Source: DASUNQ01 sp035536455
GTDB taxonomy: Bacteria; Acidobacteriota; Thermoanaerobaculia; Multivoradales; UBA5704
Assembly (NCBI GenBank): GCA_035536455.1
Contig: DATLOC010000010.1
Span: 62,001-126,000, forward strand
Length of the DNA: 64,000 nucleotides
Reading direction: 5' to 3'
Position 1 is the stretch's first letter. Each line of letters opens with the position of its first letter. A model generated the notes under the pieces. That model searched no databases, was not told where the DNA came from, and worked only from the letters and a program-made list of their open reading frames with translations. Shown in pieces: positions 34,836 to 43,363 of the stretch. The position numbers and the translations under genes are program-made.

Positions 34836-37397
34836 GTGGACTACGACCCGCCCCGCCGCACCCACGGTCCGCCCCCCGCCCCGCCGCGCCGCCGCCGACC
34901 GCTGCCGCCGGGCCGCGCCCTGCGCTGGGCCTGGCCGCTCCTCGGCGCGCTCCTCCTCGGCGCCGCCAGCGGTGTCATCTTCGCCGCGGCGATCCACGTG
35001 CCGCGCGTCGACTCGGTCGTCGACTTCACGCCCGGCCTCGTCACCCAGCTCCTCGACCGTAACGGCAAGGTCTTCACCACCTTCGCGCGCGAGCGGCGGG
35101 TGATGCTGGAGGAGGGGCAGATCCCCAAGGTGCTCGAGAACGCCGTCCTGGCCTCGGAGGACAGCAACTTCTTCCGCCACGGCGGCGTCGACGCCTTCGG
35201 CATCGGCCGCGCCGCCCTCGCCGACCTGCGCGCCGGCGAGGTGGTCGAGGGGGCCTCGACGATCACCATGCAGCTCGCGCGCAGCCTCTTCCTGTCGCGC
35301 GAGCAGGTCTGGCGGCGGAAGATCGAGGAGGCCTTCCTGGCGGTCGAGCTGGAGAAGACCTTCAGCAAGCAGCAGATCCTGACCATGTACCTCAACCTGA
35401 TGAACTTCGGCCACGGCAACTACGGCGTCGAGGCCGCCTCGCGCTACTACTTCGGCAAGCCCGCGGCGAAGCTGACGTTGGCCGAGGCGGCGACGCTGGT
35501 CGGCATCCTGCCGGCGCCCAGCCGCTACAGCCCGTACCGCCGGCCGGAGGTGGTGCTCAGCCAGCGCCAGCGCGTGCTGCGGCGGATGCTCGAGGAGGGG
35601 ATGATCGACCGCCCCGCCCACGACCGCGCCGCGGCGCAGCCGCTCCTCGTCTCGCGCCAGCAGCCGCAGCAGGCCTTCGCGCCGTACTTCGCCGAGGACG
35701 TGCGCAAGCACCTGGAGGCGACCTACGGCGCCGACGCGCTCTACGAGGGCGGGTTGCAGGTGCAGACGACGCTCGACCCGGCGATCCAGCGCTCGGCCGA
35801 GAAGGCGGTGCGCGAGGGGCTGGCGCGGCTCGACCACCGCCGCGGCTGGCGCGGCCCGGTCGCCGAGCTGGAGGGCGACCCGGCGCAGCAGACGCTCCCC
35901 TCCTGGAGCGGCGCCGAGCCGGCCGTCGGCCGCTGGCACCAGGGGATCGTGCTGGAGTCCGGGCCGAAGACCGCGACGGTGCGGATCGACAAGGGGACCT
36001 ACACCCTCGAGCCCGCGGGCTTCCGCTGGACCGGCCGCACGCGGCCGGACTCGCTGCTCGATCCGGGGGACGTCGCCTGGTTCCGGCTCGACGTGCCGAA
36101 GGAGAAGGGCAAGCCGAAGGAGGGCGCCGCGCCGCGCCTCTACCTCGAGCAGGAGCCGCGCATGGAGGCGGCGGCGGTGGTCATCGAGCATGCCCGCGGC
36201 GCCGTCCGCGCCATGGTCGGCGGCTGGGACTTTGAGCGCAACAAGTTCAACCGCGTCTCCCAGGCCAAGCGGCAGACGGGGTCGGCCTTCAAGGTCTTCG
36301 TCTACGGCGCCGCGCTGGAGAACGGCTGGACGCCGTCCGACACCATCCTCGACGCCCCCACCGTCTTCATCGGCGCCGACGGCCGCCTCTCCTACCGGCC
36401 GCAGAACTACTACCGGAAGTACTACGGCATCGTCACCCTGCGGCGGGCGCTGGCGCTGTCGCTCAACATCTCGTCGGTCAAGCTCCTCGACCTCGTCGGG
36501 GTGCGGCGGGTGATCGCCTTCGCCCGCCGTTGCGGCGTCGACCAGCCGCTGCCGCCCTACCCCAGCCTCGCGCTCGGCACCGCGGACCTGACGCCGCTGC
36601 GCTTCGCCGCCGCCTACGCCGCGATCGCCAATCAGGGGACCTGGATCGAGCCCTACCTCGTCCAGCGCATCGCCAGCCCCGAGGGGCAGGTGCTCGAGCA
36701 GCACGTCCCCAACACCCGCACGGCGACCGACCCGGCGGTGGCCTACGTCCTCACCCACATGATGGAAGGGGTGATCGACCACGGCACCGCGACGCCGGTC
36801 AAGGACCTGCCGATCGACATCGCCGGCAAGACCGGCACGACCGACGACTTCTCCGACGCCTGGTTCGTCGGCTTCACGCCGCGCTACACCATCCTCACCT
36901 GGGTCGGCTACGACGTGAAGAAGTCGCTCGGCGGCGGCATGAGCGGGACAGTGGCGGCGCTGCCGATGTGGCGCGGCATCGTCGAGGACGGGCTCGGGAC
37001 GGGGTGGCTGACGAAGGGCGAGGAGTTCGCGGTCCCCGGCGGCGTCACCACCCGCGACGTCGAGTACTACACCGGCCTCCTGCCCGGCGCCGGCAGCCAA
37101 CGCAGGCAGAGAGAAGCCTTCGTCGCCGGCACCGAGCCCTCCGGCCAGCACGGCCCGGAGTGGAACTCGATCCTGAACCTCCCCTGGTACCAGCAGAAGT
37201 CGTTCTACATCCCGAAGCAGGGGGAGGAGATGCGCCCCGCGCCGGAGGGCCCGGAGGGCGCGGCCCCACCGGGCGCCACCGAAGGCGCGGCACCGGAGGC
37301 GGGGGCGGTCGAGGAGGGCGAAGCGGTACCCCCGGTCGGCGGCGAGGAGCCGCCCGCGGACCAGCCCGCGCCTACCGCGGAGCCGCCGCCGCCGTAG
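34836..37397 (+). CDS. class A penicillin-binding protein 1A (peptidoglycan glycosyltransferase/transpeptidase)
   Basis: 853 residues from a GTG. One membrane anchor (WAWPLLGALLLGAASGVIFAA) leads to the GT51 domain with VLASEDSNFFRHGGVD and GASTITMQLARSLFL. The transpeptidase domain has the SxxK motif in QTGSAFKVF, SxN in LSLNISSVKLL and KTGTT. A Pro/Glu/Ala-rich tail of about 60 residues ends the protein. It polymerises and cross-links glycan strands in the periplasm. TATAAT (34824-34829) ends 6 nt before the GTG and no ribosome site exists, so the message is probably leaderless. Confidence 0.95.
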   Translation: MDYDPPRRTHGPPPAPPRRRRPLPPGRALRWAWPLLGALLLGAASGVIFAAAIHVPRVDSVVDFTPGLVTQLLDRNGKVFTTFARERRVMLEEGQIPKVLENAVLASEDSNFFRHGGVDAFGIGRAALADLRAGEVVEGASTITMQLARSLFLSREQVWRRKIEEAFLAVELEKTFSKQQILTMYLNLMNFGHGNYGVEAASRYYFGKPAAKLTLAEAATLVGILPAPSRYSPYRRPEVVLSQRQRVLRRMLEEGMIDRPAHDRAAAQPLLVSRQQPQQAFAPYFAEDVRKHLEATYGADALYEGGLQVQTTLDPAIQRSAEKAVREGLARLDHRRGWRGPVAELEGDPAQQTLPSWSGAEPAVGRWHQGIVLESGPKTATVRIDKGTYTLEPAGFRWTGRTRPDSLLDPGDVAWFRLDVPKEKGKPKEGAAPRLYLEQEPRMEAAAVVIEHARGAVRAMVGGWDFERNKFNRVSQAKRQTGSAFKVFVYGAALENGWTPSDTILDAPTVFIGADGRLSYRPQNYYRKYYGIVTLRRALALSLNISSVKLLDLVGVRRVIAFARRCGVDQPLPPYPSLALGTADLTPLRFAAAYAAIANQGTWIEPYLVQRIASPEGQVLEQHVPNTRTATDPAVAYVLTHMMEGVIDHGTATPVKDLPIDIAGKTGTTDDFSDAWFVGFTPRYTILTWVGYDVKKSLGGGMSGTVAALPMWRGIVEDGLGTGWLTKGEEFAVPGGVTTRDVEYYTGLLPGAGSQRRQREAFVAGTEPSGQHGPEWNSILNLPWYQQKSFYIPKQGEEMRPAPEGPEGAAPPGATEGAAPEAGAVEEGEAVPPVGGEEPPADQPAPTAEPPPP

Positions 37398-37457
37398 CCG
37401 TCTATCCCTGCAGCGCGTACGCTTTCGTTGTATGACGTTCCGCGTTATACTCGCGGT

Positions 37458-37739
37458 GTGATCCGCTCCTTCCGTTCCGCGGAGACCGAACGGATCTGGC
37501 GGGGCGAGGTCTCGCGGAAGCTGCCGCGTGACATCCAAGACGTCGCTCGGCGGAAGCTCAGGATGCTCAACAACGCGGAGAGCCTCAGCGACCTGCGAGT
37601 GCCGCCGGGCAACCGGCTCGAAGCTCTTAGAGGGCGACGCGCCGGCCAGCACAGCATCCGCATCAACGACCAGTTCCGGATCTGCTTCGTCTGGCGCGTC
37701 GGAGGCGCCGACGACGTGGAGATCGTGGACTATCACTGA
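37458..37739 (+). CDS. higB: HigB-family toxin (RelE superfamily)
   Basis: 93 residues from the GTG at 37458. IRSFRSAETERIWRG, LRVPPGNRLEALRG, GQHSIRINDQFRICFVW and the end VEIVDYH form the complete HigB signature, including the basic cleft residues. It is an mRNA interferase acting on ribosomes. TATACT ends 6 nt before the GTG, suggesting leaderless expression. The toxin comes first and the antitoxin second, the usual hig order. Confidence 0.92.
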   Translation: MIRSFRSAETERIWRGEVSRKLPRDIQDVARRKLRMLNNAESLSDLRVPPGNRLEALRGRRAGQHSIRINDQFRICFVWRVGGADDVEIVDYH

Positions 37740-37752
37740 AGGACGAACGCCC

Positions 37753-38055
37753 ATGGCAGAGCGACTGCCCAACATCCATCCCGGCGAGGTGCTGCTCGAG
37801 GAGTTCCTGGCGCCGCTCCAGTTGAGCCAGAACGCCCTCGCGCGCGCTCTCGGTGTACCACCGCGGCGGATCAACGAGATCGTCCTCGCCAAGCGGGCGA
37901 TCACGCCGGATACCGCGCTGCGGCTGGCACGCTACTTCGGCACCTCGGAGCGCTTCTGGCTGGGGCTGCAGGCCGACTACGACCTCGAGGAGGCACGCCG
38001 CGGGCTCGGGGCTCGCATCCAGCGAGAGGTCAAGCCTCGGCAGTCGGCGGCTTGA
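37753..38055 (+). CDS. higA: HigA-family antitoxin (XRE HTH)
   Basis: 100 residues: NIHPGEVLLEEFLAPLQLSQNALARALGV, then RRINEIVLAKRAITPDTALRLARYF and ERFWLGLQADYDLEEA, the VapI/HigA helix-turn-helix family. It starts 13 nt after higB. It neutralises HigB and represses the operon. Confidence 0.95.
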   Translation: MAERLPNIHPGEVLLEEFLAPLQLSQNALARALGVPPRRINEIVLAKRAITPDTALRLARYFGTSERFWLGLQADYDLEEARRGLGARIQREVKPRQSAA

Positions 38056-38067
38056 GCGGAAGAGAGG

Positions 38068-38105
38068 CTAGGCTTTCGTGATCACCGCGTGGTCCGGGCT
38101 TCCGC
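38068..38105 (-). pseudogene. remnant of a methyltransferase 3' end
   Basis: Minus strand reads GSPDHAVITKA-stop, close to the C-terminus GSQDYAVIGTKGG of the intact methyltransferase ending at 38420. 20 of 24 aligned bases match (38101-38103 onwards). It looks like the tail of a lost or duplicated paralogue. Confidence 0.4.
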
Positions 38106-38213
38106 TAATAGGCGGGTGAGCGGAGGGACGGGGTAGGGGAAAAGCTACTCGTCGAGAGGTCGCGCAGGAGGGTGCTGCCGGTCCTGCCAGAACCGTCCCG
38201 ACCAGTCCGGCCG

Positions 38214-38384
38214 TCAGACTAGGCCGCCGCTCCATTCAACCTCCGTCTGGAGGTGTCTCCTGAGCATCTCTTTCCAGCCGTCGAGCGCCCACTCCGCCAA
38301 CTGTGGAGGTTTCAGGTCCATATCGAACCCAAACTGCCCTCGCGCCATGGTGAGAACGGTGACCTGGGATCCGACGCGAGCCAC
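38214..38384 (-). CDS. possible small protein of 56 residues
   Basis: From a GTG at 38384, minus strand: VARVGSQVTVLTMARG, then FDMDLKPPQLAEWALDGWKEMLRRHLQ, ending EWSGGLV. The frame is open upstream too. The residue mix looks protein-like, but there is no known family and no clear ribosome site. Apart from this and the methyltransferase remnant, the 38056-38419 gap holds nothing I can identify. Confidence 0.25.
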   Translation of the reverse strand: MARVGSQVTVLTMARGQFGFDMDLKPPQLAEWALDGWKEMLRRHLQTEVEWSGGLV

Positions 38385-38419
38385 GACAATTCCTCTCTTT
38401 CTCGGATCGCGAAGACAGT

Positions 38420-39598
38420 CTATGATTTCACGCTGCCGCCCTTGGTCCCAATCACCGCGTAGTCCTGGCTCCCGAACAGCAGGTCGTCGAGGCGGTCGCG
38501 GAGGCGGTTGACGCGGTCGGCGAGCTCGTACTGCGCGGGGGGGAGGGTCGCGAGGTCGATCTCGGGGAGGCGCTCGGCGTCGGCGAAGGGGCGGAGCTCG
38601 AGGTGCTCGACGGCGGCGAAGCCGGCTTGCTGGAGGAGGAGCTGCAGCGCCTCGGGGTGCACCGGGCGGACATGCGTCGGGTCGAGCCAGAAGTTGCGCG
38701 CGGCGACGACCAAGGAGAGCGGGTTCGGGGTCTCGAGGATCAGCACGCCGCCGGGGCGGAGGGCGCGCCAGGCGAGGCGGACGAGGCGGTCGAGCGCCTC
38801 GGGGGGCAGGTGCTCGACGACGTGGAAGGAGACGACGGCGCCGAGATTTCCCTCCTCCACTCCCGCCAAGTGCGCGAAGAGGTCTCCGGCCGCGGCGTCG
38901 AGCCCGCGCTCGCGGCAGAGGGCGACCATGCGCTCGCTCGAATCCACCCCGCGCGCCGCCACGCCGCGCTCACGCAGCAGGGCGAGCGCCTCGCCGCGGC
39001 CGCAGCCGAGGTCGAGCACGTTGTGCTTCCCTTCCAGGTACGGCAGGTAGCGGGCGATCCGCTCGCCGATCTCCTCCTCGGTGCCGCGGTAGCGCCGCTC
39101 GAGCTCGAAGTAGGCGTGCTCCTCGCGGGCGCGGGCGAGGGTCTCTTGGGGAGGCGCGGCGCCCCCTTCCAGCGCGGCCAGTGCAGCGCCGAGGCTGCCG
39201 AGTAGGTCGCGCGCCTCCCGTCGGTAGCCGTCGAGCTTCTGGTCGACGCGCGCGAAGAGGGCGTCGTTGTGCCGCATGATCTCGGTCAGGCCTTCGGCGA
39301 GCGTGCCTTCGAGCGGCAGGAGGCGGGCGCCGTGCCAGGTCTCGACGGCCTTGGCGCGCTCCAGGTGGTCGAGCAGGATGAGGTTGAAGACCCGCTGCCG
39401 CTCCCAGAGGTCGTTCTGCGGCACCTTGACCAGCGGGCGGAAGAGCCGCTTCCAGCCGACCAGAAAGCGGCCGAGGAGGCCGCGGTGGCTGCGGATGGGG
39501 AACTCGCGGTCCCCCCGCCACAGCCACCGCCAGGAGTCGATGTCGCGGGTCGGCTCGGTGAGGAAGTCGTCTAGTGAGGGCGGCCGGTCGTCGCTCAC
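38420..39598 (-). CDS. SAM-dependent methyltransferase of polysaccharide/glycan type
   Basis: 392 residues. A helical N-terminal half with coiled-coil potential leads to a class I methyltransferase: motif I NVLDLGCGRGEALALL, GVDSSERMVALC, VSFHVVEHLPPEALDRLV, RPGGVLILETPNP. The segment NFWLDPTHVRPVHPEALQLLLQQAGF is typical of methyltransferases in O-antigen and capsule clusters. The ATG overlaps the rplI stop (ATGA, 39595-39598), so a glycan enzyme is translationally coupled to a ribosomal operon. Confidence 0.85.
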   Translation of the reverse strand: MSDDRPPSLDDFLTEPTRDIDSWRWLWRGDREFPIRSHRGLLGRFLVGWKRLFRPLVKVPQNDLWERQRVFNLILLDHLERAKAVETWHGARLLPLEGTLAEGLTEIMRHNDALFARVDQKLDGYRREARDLLGSLGAALAALEGGAAPPQETLARAREEHAYFELERRYRGTEEEIGERIARYLPYLEGKHNVLDLGCGRGEALALLRERGVAARGVDSSERMVALCRERGLDAAAGDLFAHLAGVEEGNLGAVVSFHVVEHLPPEALDRLVRLAWRALRPGGVLILETPNPLSLVVAARNFWLDPTHVRPVHPEALQLLLQQAGFAAVEHLELRPFADAERLPEIDLATLPPAQYELADRVNRLRDRLDDLLFGSQDYAVIGTKGGSVKS

Positions 39599-40041
39599 TC
39601 CGCCCGCACGACGGTGACGGTGACCTCGGCGACGACGTCGTGGTGGAGCTCGACGCGCACCGGGTGGTCGCCGAGGGTCTTGATGCCGCCTTCGAGGTCG
39701 ATGCGCCGGCGGTCCACCTCGATCCCCTCCTTGGCGATCAGGTCGGCCACTTCGCCGGCGGTCACCGAGCCGTAGAGGGTGTCGGTCTCCCCCACTCGCT
39801 TGGGAATCGTGAGGCGCAGGCCGGCCAGCCGCGCCGCCACCTCGGCGGCGGCGTCCTTCTCGCGCTGGTGGCGGGCGTCGATCTTGTGCTTCTGCTGCTC
39901 GAAGTAGGCGCTGTTGGCGGTCGTCGCCTCCAGCGCCAGCCCCTGCGGGATCAGGTAGTTGCGCGCGTAGCCGGGCTTGACCTCGACCACCTGGCCGCGG
40001 CGGCCGAGGTGGCGCTGGTCGCTCATCAGGATGACTCGCAT
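39595..40041 (-). CDS. rplI: ribosomal protein L9
   Basis: 148 residues, the standard L9 size. The N-terminal domain MRVILMSDQRHLGRRGQVVEVKPGYARNYLIPQGLA contains the family signature. A connecting helix and C-terminal domain (LYGSVTAGEVADLIAKEGIEVDRRRI) follow. It is third in rpsF-rpsR-rplI. Confidence 0.98.
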   Translation of the reverse strand: MRVILMSDQRHLGRRGQVVEVKPGYARNYLIPQGLALEATTANSAYFEQQKHKIDARHQREKDAAAEVAARLAGLRLTIPKRVGETDTLYGSVTAGEVADLIAKEGIEVDRRRIDLEGGIKTLGDHPVRVELHHDVVAEVTVTVVRAE

Positions 40042-40050
40042 GGTCCCCTC

Positions 40051-40347
40051 CTAGTCCGTCGCGAAGGGGATCAGCGCCAGGTGGCGCGCCCGCTTGATGC
40101 CCTGCTGCAGCAGCCTCTGGTGGCGGGCGCAGGTGCCGGAGATCCGCCGCGGCAGGATCTTCGAGCGCTCGGGGATAAACCCCGCCAGGAGCTTGACGTC
40201 CTTGTAATCGACGTAGTCGATCTTGTCGGCGCAGAACTTACAGACTTTGCGGCGGCGGTAGAAGACCTTCTTCCCCTTGGCGCCCTTGGCGCCCGCCTTG
40301 CCCGCTCCCCTGCCGCCTGGTCCGCGGCCGCCTGTGCGTGGTGGCAT
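40051..40347 (-). CDS. rpsR: ribosomal protein S18
   Basis: 98 residues. A Gly/Lys/Arg-rich N-terminal extension of about 25 residues precedes the core KVCKFCADKIDYVDYKDVKLLAGFIPERSKILPRRISGTCARHQRLL...IKRARHLALIPF. The cysteines CKFC and the later Cys suggest the zinc-binding (C+) form. It binds S6 in the 30S platform. Confidence 0.97.
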   Translation of the reverse strand: MPPRTGGRGPGGRGAGKAGAKGAKGKKVFYRRRKVCKFCADKIDYVDYKDVKLLAGFIPERSKILPRRISGTCARHQRLLQQGIKRARHLALIPFATD

Positions 40348-40350
40348 GGC

Positions 40351-40767
40351 TTACTCCTCCCTTCCGGGCCGGTCGCCCTCGCGGGCGGCGGGTGCGGCGA
40401 CGGCCTCGGCAGTGGGAGGCGCGCTGGTCTCGGCCGACGGCTCGGGGATCAGCGGCTTGCCCGCGCGCTTGAGGTCCTGGTCGGTGCGCACCGACAGGTA
40501 GCGCAGCACCTTGTCGTTCTGGTTCATGCGGTGCTCGACGTCGGCGAGGGTCCGCGTCCCGTTCTCGCTGGAGAGGTAGAGGACGACGTACTTGCCTTCG
40601 GTGAGCTTCGAGATCGGATAGGCCAGCTTGCGCCGGCCCCAGCTCTCCTCGCGGTTGATCGTGAGACCCCCGCCGGTGAGCATCTGCTTGTACTCCCCGG
40701 TCAGCTCGACGACTTCCTCGTCGGTGACACGTGGATCGACAACGAACACCAACTCATAGGTACGCAT
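40351..40767 (-). CDS. rpsF: ribosomal protein S6
   Basis: 138 residues from the ATG at 40767. The core YELVFVVDPRVTDEEVVELTGEYKQML ... WGRRKLAYPISKLTEGKYVVLYLS ... VLRYLSVRTD is standard S6. An Ala/Pro/Glu-rich C-terminal tail of about 35 residues extends it, as in several phyla. It is first gene of the operon, with a leader of about 105 nt. Confidence 0.97.
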   Translation of the reverse strand: MRTYELVFVVDPRVTDEEVVELTGEYKQMLTGGGLTINREESWGRRKLAYPISKLTEGKYVVLYLSSENGTRTLADVEHRMNQNDKVLRYLSVRTDQDLKRAGKPLIPEPSAETSAPPTAEAVAAPAAREGDRPGREE

Positions 40768-40879
40768 GGGATTCCTAGGCACCTCCCTATGGCCTGGCAG
40801 CCCCGCTGCGAGATGGCGCGGAGCAGAGAGGAACGGGATGCAGGCCCGGCAGGACCGGCCCGCGGCGAATGAGAGGCGC

Positions 40880-40885
40880 ATTATA
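40880..40885 (-). promoter_or_regulatory. consensus TATAAT -10 of the rpsF operon
   Basis: Minus strand GTG-TATAAT-GCG about 113 nt before rpsF. No good -35 is visible. The leader it predicts (about 105 nt) is long enough for S6:S18 autoregulation, but I cannot see the known motif clearly. Confidence 0.55.
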
Positions 40886-40925
40886 CACGGGCGGCGGGCG
40901 AACCCAGCGAGTCGGCCGCCGAACA

Positions 40926-40955
40926 CCGTGGATCCACGGCGGAACCGAGCGGTTC
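40926..40955. promoter_or_regulatory. cluster of palindromes upstream of the rpsF promoter
   Basis: CCGTGGATCCACGG (40926-40939, perfect) is followed by GAACCG-AG-CGGTTC (40942-40955). The same gap carries two copies of GGCGGGCGAACC. It lies between the pth stop and the rpsF -10, so it may be an operator or part of a terminator for pth; no T-run is seen. Confidence 0.4.
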
Positions 40956-40977
40956 GGCGGGCGAACCGGATGGGTCG

Positions 40978-41538
40978 CTAGCCGTTGAAGCGGCTCATTG
41001 CCGCTTCGGGGCCTTCGCGGGCCCAGGCTTCGCAGGCGTCGGCGGCGCGGGCGATCATTTCCGCGGCGGTCTCGCGCTCTTCGGGGGCGAAGGGGGAGAG
41101 GACGTAGTCGGCGATCACGTCGCCGGCCGGGGGGCCGTCGGGGCCGGCGACGCCGCAGCGCAAGCGGGGGACCTGGTCGGTCTGCAGGCTCTCGAGGATC
41201 GACTCCATGCCGCGGTGCCCGGCCGGGCTGCCGGCGAGGCGCAGGCGGAGGCGGCCGAGCGGCAGGGCGACCTCGTCGTAGACCACCAGCAGCGCCTCGG
41301 GCGGGAGCTCCCAGCGCTCGACCAGGCAGCGGGCGGCGTAGCCGCTGCGGTTCATGTAGGTCTGGGGCCGCGCCAGGGCCAGCTCGGGGTCGGGCACCAC
41401 GAGCGCGTTGCACTCCAGGCGCTCGGGCGGCGACCCCCGCCGCCGCGCCAGCTCCTCGACGACGCGGAAGCCGACGTTGTGGCGGGTGTCGCGGTAGCGC
41501 TCCCCCGGATTGCCGAGGCCGAGAATCAGCTTGAGCAC
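40978..41538 (-). CDS. pth: peptidyl-tRNA hydrolase
   Basis: 186 residues from a GTG at 41538, normal Pth length. LILGLGNPGERYRDTRHNVGFRVVEELA contains the catalytic His of the NPG...HNVGF block. QTYMNRSG, VVYDEVALPLGRLRLRLAGSPAGHRGMESI and FAPEE complete the family. It recycles peptidyl-tRNA dropped from ribosomes. A longer reading upstream would overlap the hairpin and rplY end and is rejected. Confidence 0.97.
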   Translation of the reverse strand: MLKLILGLGNPGERYRDTRHNVGFRVVEELARRRGSPPERLECNALVVPDPELALARPQTYMNRSGYAARCLVERWELPPEALLVVYDEVALPLGRLRLRLAGSPAGHRGMESILESLQTDQVPRLRCGVAGPDGPPAGDVIADYVLSPFAPEERETAAEMIARAADACEAWAREGPEAAMSRFNG

Positions 41539-41547
41539 GCGGTCCAG

Positions 41548-41567
41548 GGCGCGAAGGCTTTCGCGCC
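41548..41567 (-). promoter_or_regulatory. 8-bp hairpin between rplY and pth
   Basis: GGCGCGAA, loop of 4, TTCGCGCC, perfect, ending 9 nt before the pth GTG. It may attenuate read-through or shape pth translation; there is no T-run. Confidence 0.4.
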
Positions 41568-41582
41568 GGGCTCCGATCGCTC

Positions 41583-42236
41583 CTAGGCTTCCTCTTCCGG
41601 CTTCCCGCCCTTCTTGATGACCTCCGGCTCCGCCGGCTCGGCGGCCTCCACCTCTTCGGCCGGTTTCTCCTCGATGCGGGCGTGCGACACCGAGACGATG
41701 ACGCGCGCCGGGTCCTCGAGGAGCGTCACGCCCGGCGGCAGCTCGAGCTGCCGGGCCTCGACGTGCTGGCCGACGTGGAGCGCCGAGACGTCGAGTTTGA
41801 TGTGCTGCGGGATGTCGCCGGGGAGGCACTCGACGTGGAGCGCGCGGGTGACGAAGTCGAGGATGCCGGCCTCGTTCTTGACGCCGTAGGGGAGGCCTTC
41901 GACCTCGACGTGCACCTCGACGCGCACCTTCTGCGACATCTCGATGCGCTGGAAGTCGATGTGGACGATGTGGCGCTGCAGCGGGTCGATCTGCAGGTCG
42001 CGGATCATGGCGTGCCGCTCCTTGCCGGTCTCGCCGAGCTTGAGCAGGAAGACGGCGTTCTCGCTCCCCGCCTTCTTGAGCAGGTCGAGGACGGTCTTGC
42101 GGTCCACCTCCAGCGGCACCGACTCGCGGCCGCCGCCGTAGAGCACCGCCGGGATGCGGCCCTGGGCGCGGAGCTGGCGGTTGGTGTTCTTGCCCTTGGT
42201 CTCGCGCTTCTGCACTTCGAGGGTCAGTTCGCTCAT
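41583..42236 (-). CDS. rplY: ribosomal protein L25 (general stress protein Ctc form)
   Basis: 217 residues. The N-terminal 5S-RNA-binding domain (VQKRETKGKNTNRQLRAQGRIPAVLYGGG) and the C-terminal TL5/CTC beta-domain (HVECLPGDIPQHIKLDVSALHVGQHVEARQLELPPGV) are both present. An acidic Glu/Ala tail follows. It follows prs, the standard prs-rplY-pth order. Confidence 0.97.
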   Translation of the reverse strand: MSELTLEVQKRETKGKNTNRQLRAQGRIPAVLYGGGRESVPLEVDRKTVLDLLKKAGSENAVFLLKLGETGKERHAMIRDLQIDPLQRHIVHIDFQRIEMSQKVRVEVHVEVEGLPYGVKNEAGILDFVTRALHVECLPGDIPQHIKLDVSALHVGQHVEARQLELPPGVTLLEDPARVIVSVSHARIEEKPAEEVEAAEPAEPEVIKKGGKPEEEA

Positions 42237-42275
42237 GGTCTCCTCACTTCCATTCCATTCTGACGGCGAGCACGC

Positions 42276-43217
42276 CTAGACGAAGAGCGAGCTCACCGAG
42301 CTGTTCTCGTGGATGCGCCGGATCGCCTCGCCCAGGAGCGGCGCGACCGACAGCGGCCGCAGCTTGCTCGAGCGGGCGAGCTTCTCGTCGAGCGGCGTGG
42401 TGTTGGTGATCAGCAAGGCCTCGATCGGCGAGGCCTCGAGGCGCTGCAGCGCCGGCCCCGAGAGGATGCCGTGCACGCCGGCTGCCAGCACCCGCTGCGC
42501 GCCCTCGCGCTTGAGCGCCTCGACGGTCTTGGTCAGGGTGCCGGCGGTGTCGATGATGTCGTCGACGACGAGGCAGTTGCAGCCGTCCACGTCGCCGATG
42601 ACGCGCAGCACCTCGGCCTCGTTGGGGGCGGTGCGCCGCTTGTCGACGATCGCCAGGCCGACCTCCAGCCGTTTGGCGATCGCCCGCGCGCGCTCGACGC
42701 CGCCGGTGTCGGGCGAGACGATGACCAGCTTCGGGACGTCCATCTCGCGCACCGCCTCGAGCAGCACCGGCGCGGCGAAGAGGTGGTCCACCGGCACGTC
42801 GAAGAAGCCCTGGATCTGGTCGGCGTGGAGGTCCATGGTGAGGACGCGGTCGGCGCCGGCCTTCGAGATCAGGTCGGCCACGAGCTTGGCGGTGATCGGC
42901 ACCCGCGGCCGGTCCTTCTTGTCCTGGCGCGCGTAGCCGTAGTAGGGCAGCACGGCGGTGATCCGCGAGGCCGAGGAGCGCTTGAAGGTGTCGAGCAGGA
43001 TGAGCAGCTCCATCAGGTTCTCGTTGACCGGCGCCGAGGTGGGCTGGACGACGAAGACGTCCGAGCCGCGGACGTTCTCGTCGATCTGGCAGAAGGTCTC
43101 GCCGTCGGAGAACTTGTAGCCCACGACGTTGCCCGCCTCGATGTTGAGGTATTCGCAGATTTCCTGCACCAGGGCGGGGTGGGCGCGCCCCCCGAATATC
43201 TTCAGCTCGCCGGGCAT
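42276..43217 (-). CDS. prs: ribose-phosphate pyrophosphokinase (PRPP synthetase)
   Basis: 313 residues. It converts ribose-5-phosphate and ATP to PRPP. The N-terminal LKIFGGRAHPALVQEIC, VQPTSAPVNENLMELLILLDTFKRSSASRITAVLPYYGYARQDKK and the PRPP signature CLVVDDIIDTAGTLTKT are intact, as is the MDLHADQIQGFFDVPVDHL block. The GAGGGA ribosome site precedes the ATG. tRNA-Gln lies just upstream. Confidence 0.98.
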   Translation of the reverse strand: MPGELKIFGGRAHPALVQEICEYLNIEAGNVVGYKFSDGETFCQIDENVRGSDVFVVQPTSAPVNENLMELLILLDTFKRSSASRITAVLPYYGYARQDKKDRPRVPITAKLVADLISKAGADRVLTMDLHADQIQGFFDVPVDHLFAAPVLLEAVREMDVPKLVIVSPDTGGVERARAIAKRLEVGLAIVDKRRTAPNEAEVLRVIGDVDGCNCLVVDDIIDTAGTLTKTVEALKREGAQRVLAAGVHGILSGPALQRLEASPIEALLITNTTPLDEKLARSSKLRPLSVAPLLGEAIRRIHENSSVSSLFV

Positions 43218-43229
43218 GGTCCCTCAGGT

Positions 43230-43303
43230 TGGTTGGGGCGGGAGGATTCGAACCTCCGGTGCCAGATCCAAAGTCTGGTGCCTTACCACTTGGCGACGCC
43301 CCA
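43230..43303 (-). tRNA. tRNA-Gln (anticodon TTG), CCA encoded
   Basis: Minus strand folds into a full cloverleaf. The acceptor is TGGGGCG/CGCCCCA, with the U1-A72 pair typical of bacterial tRNA-Gln. The D stem is GCC/GGC, the anticodon stem CCAGA/TCTGG with loop CT-TTG-GA, and the T arm GGAGG-TTCGAAT-CCTCC. A73 and an encoded CCA follow (43232-43230). It sits between spoVG and prs, a conserved position. Confidence 0.93.
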
Positions 43304-43363
43304 GTGCCGAAGCCGTGCCTTCATGGCCGGCGCCGCCGTCTTCCTCCGCCGGATGATACGGGC

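Noticed and set aside
33411..37904. Very long minus-strand open frame (about 1500 codons) antisense to PBP1A
   Set aside because: Only its last 309 codons resemble a protein family (UspA); the rest mirrors PBP1A and HigBA codons in high-GC DNA.
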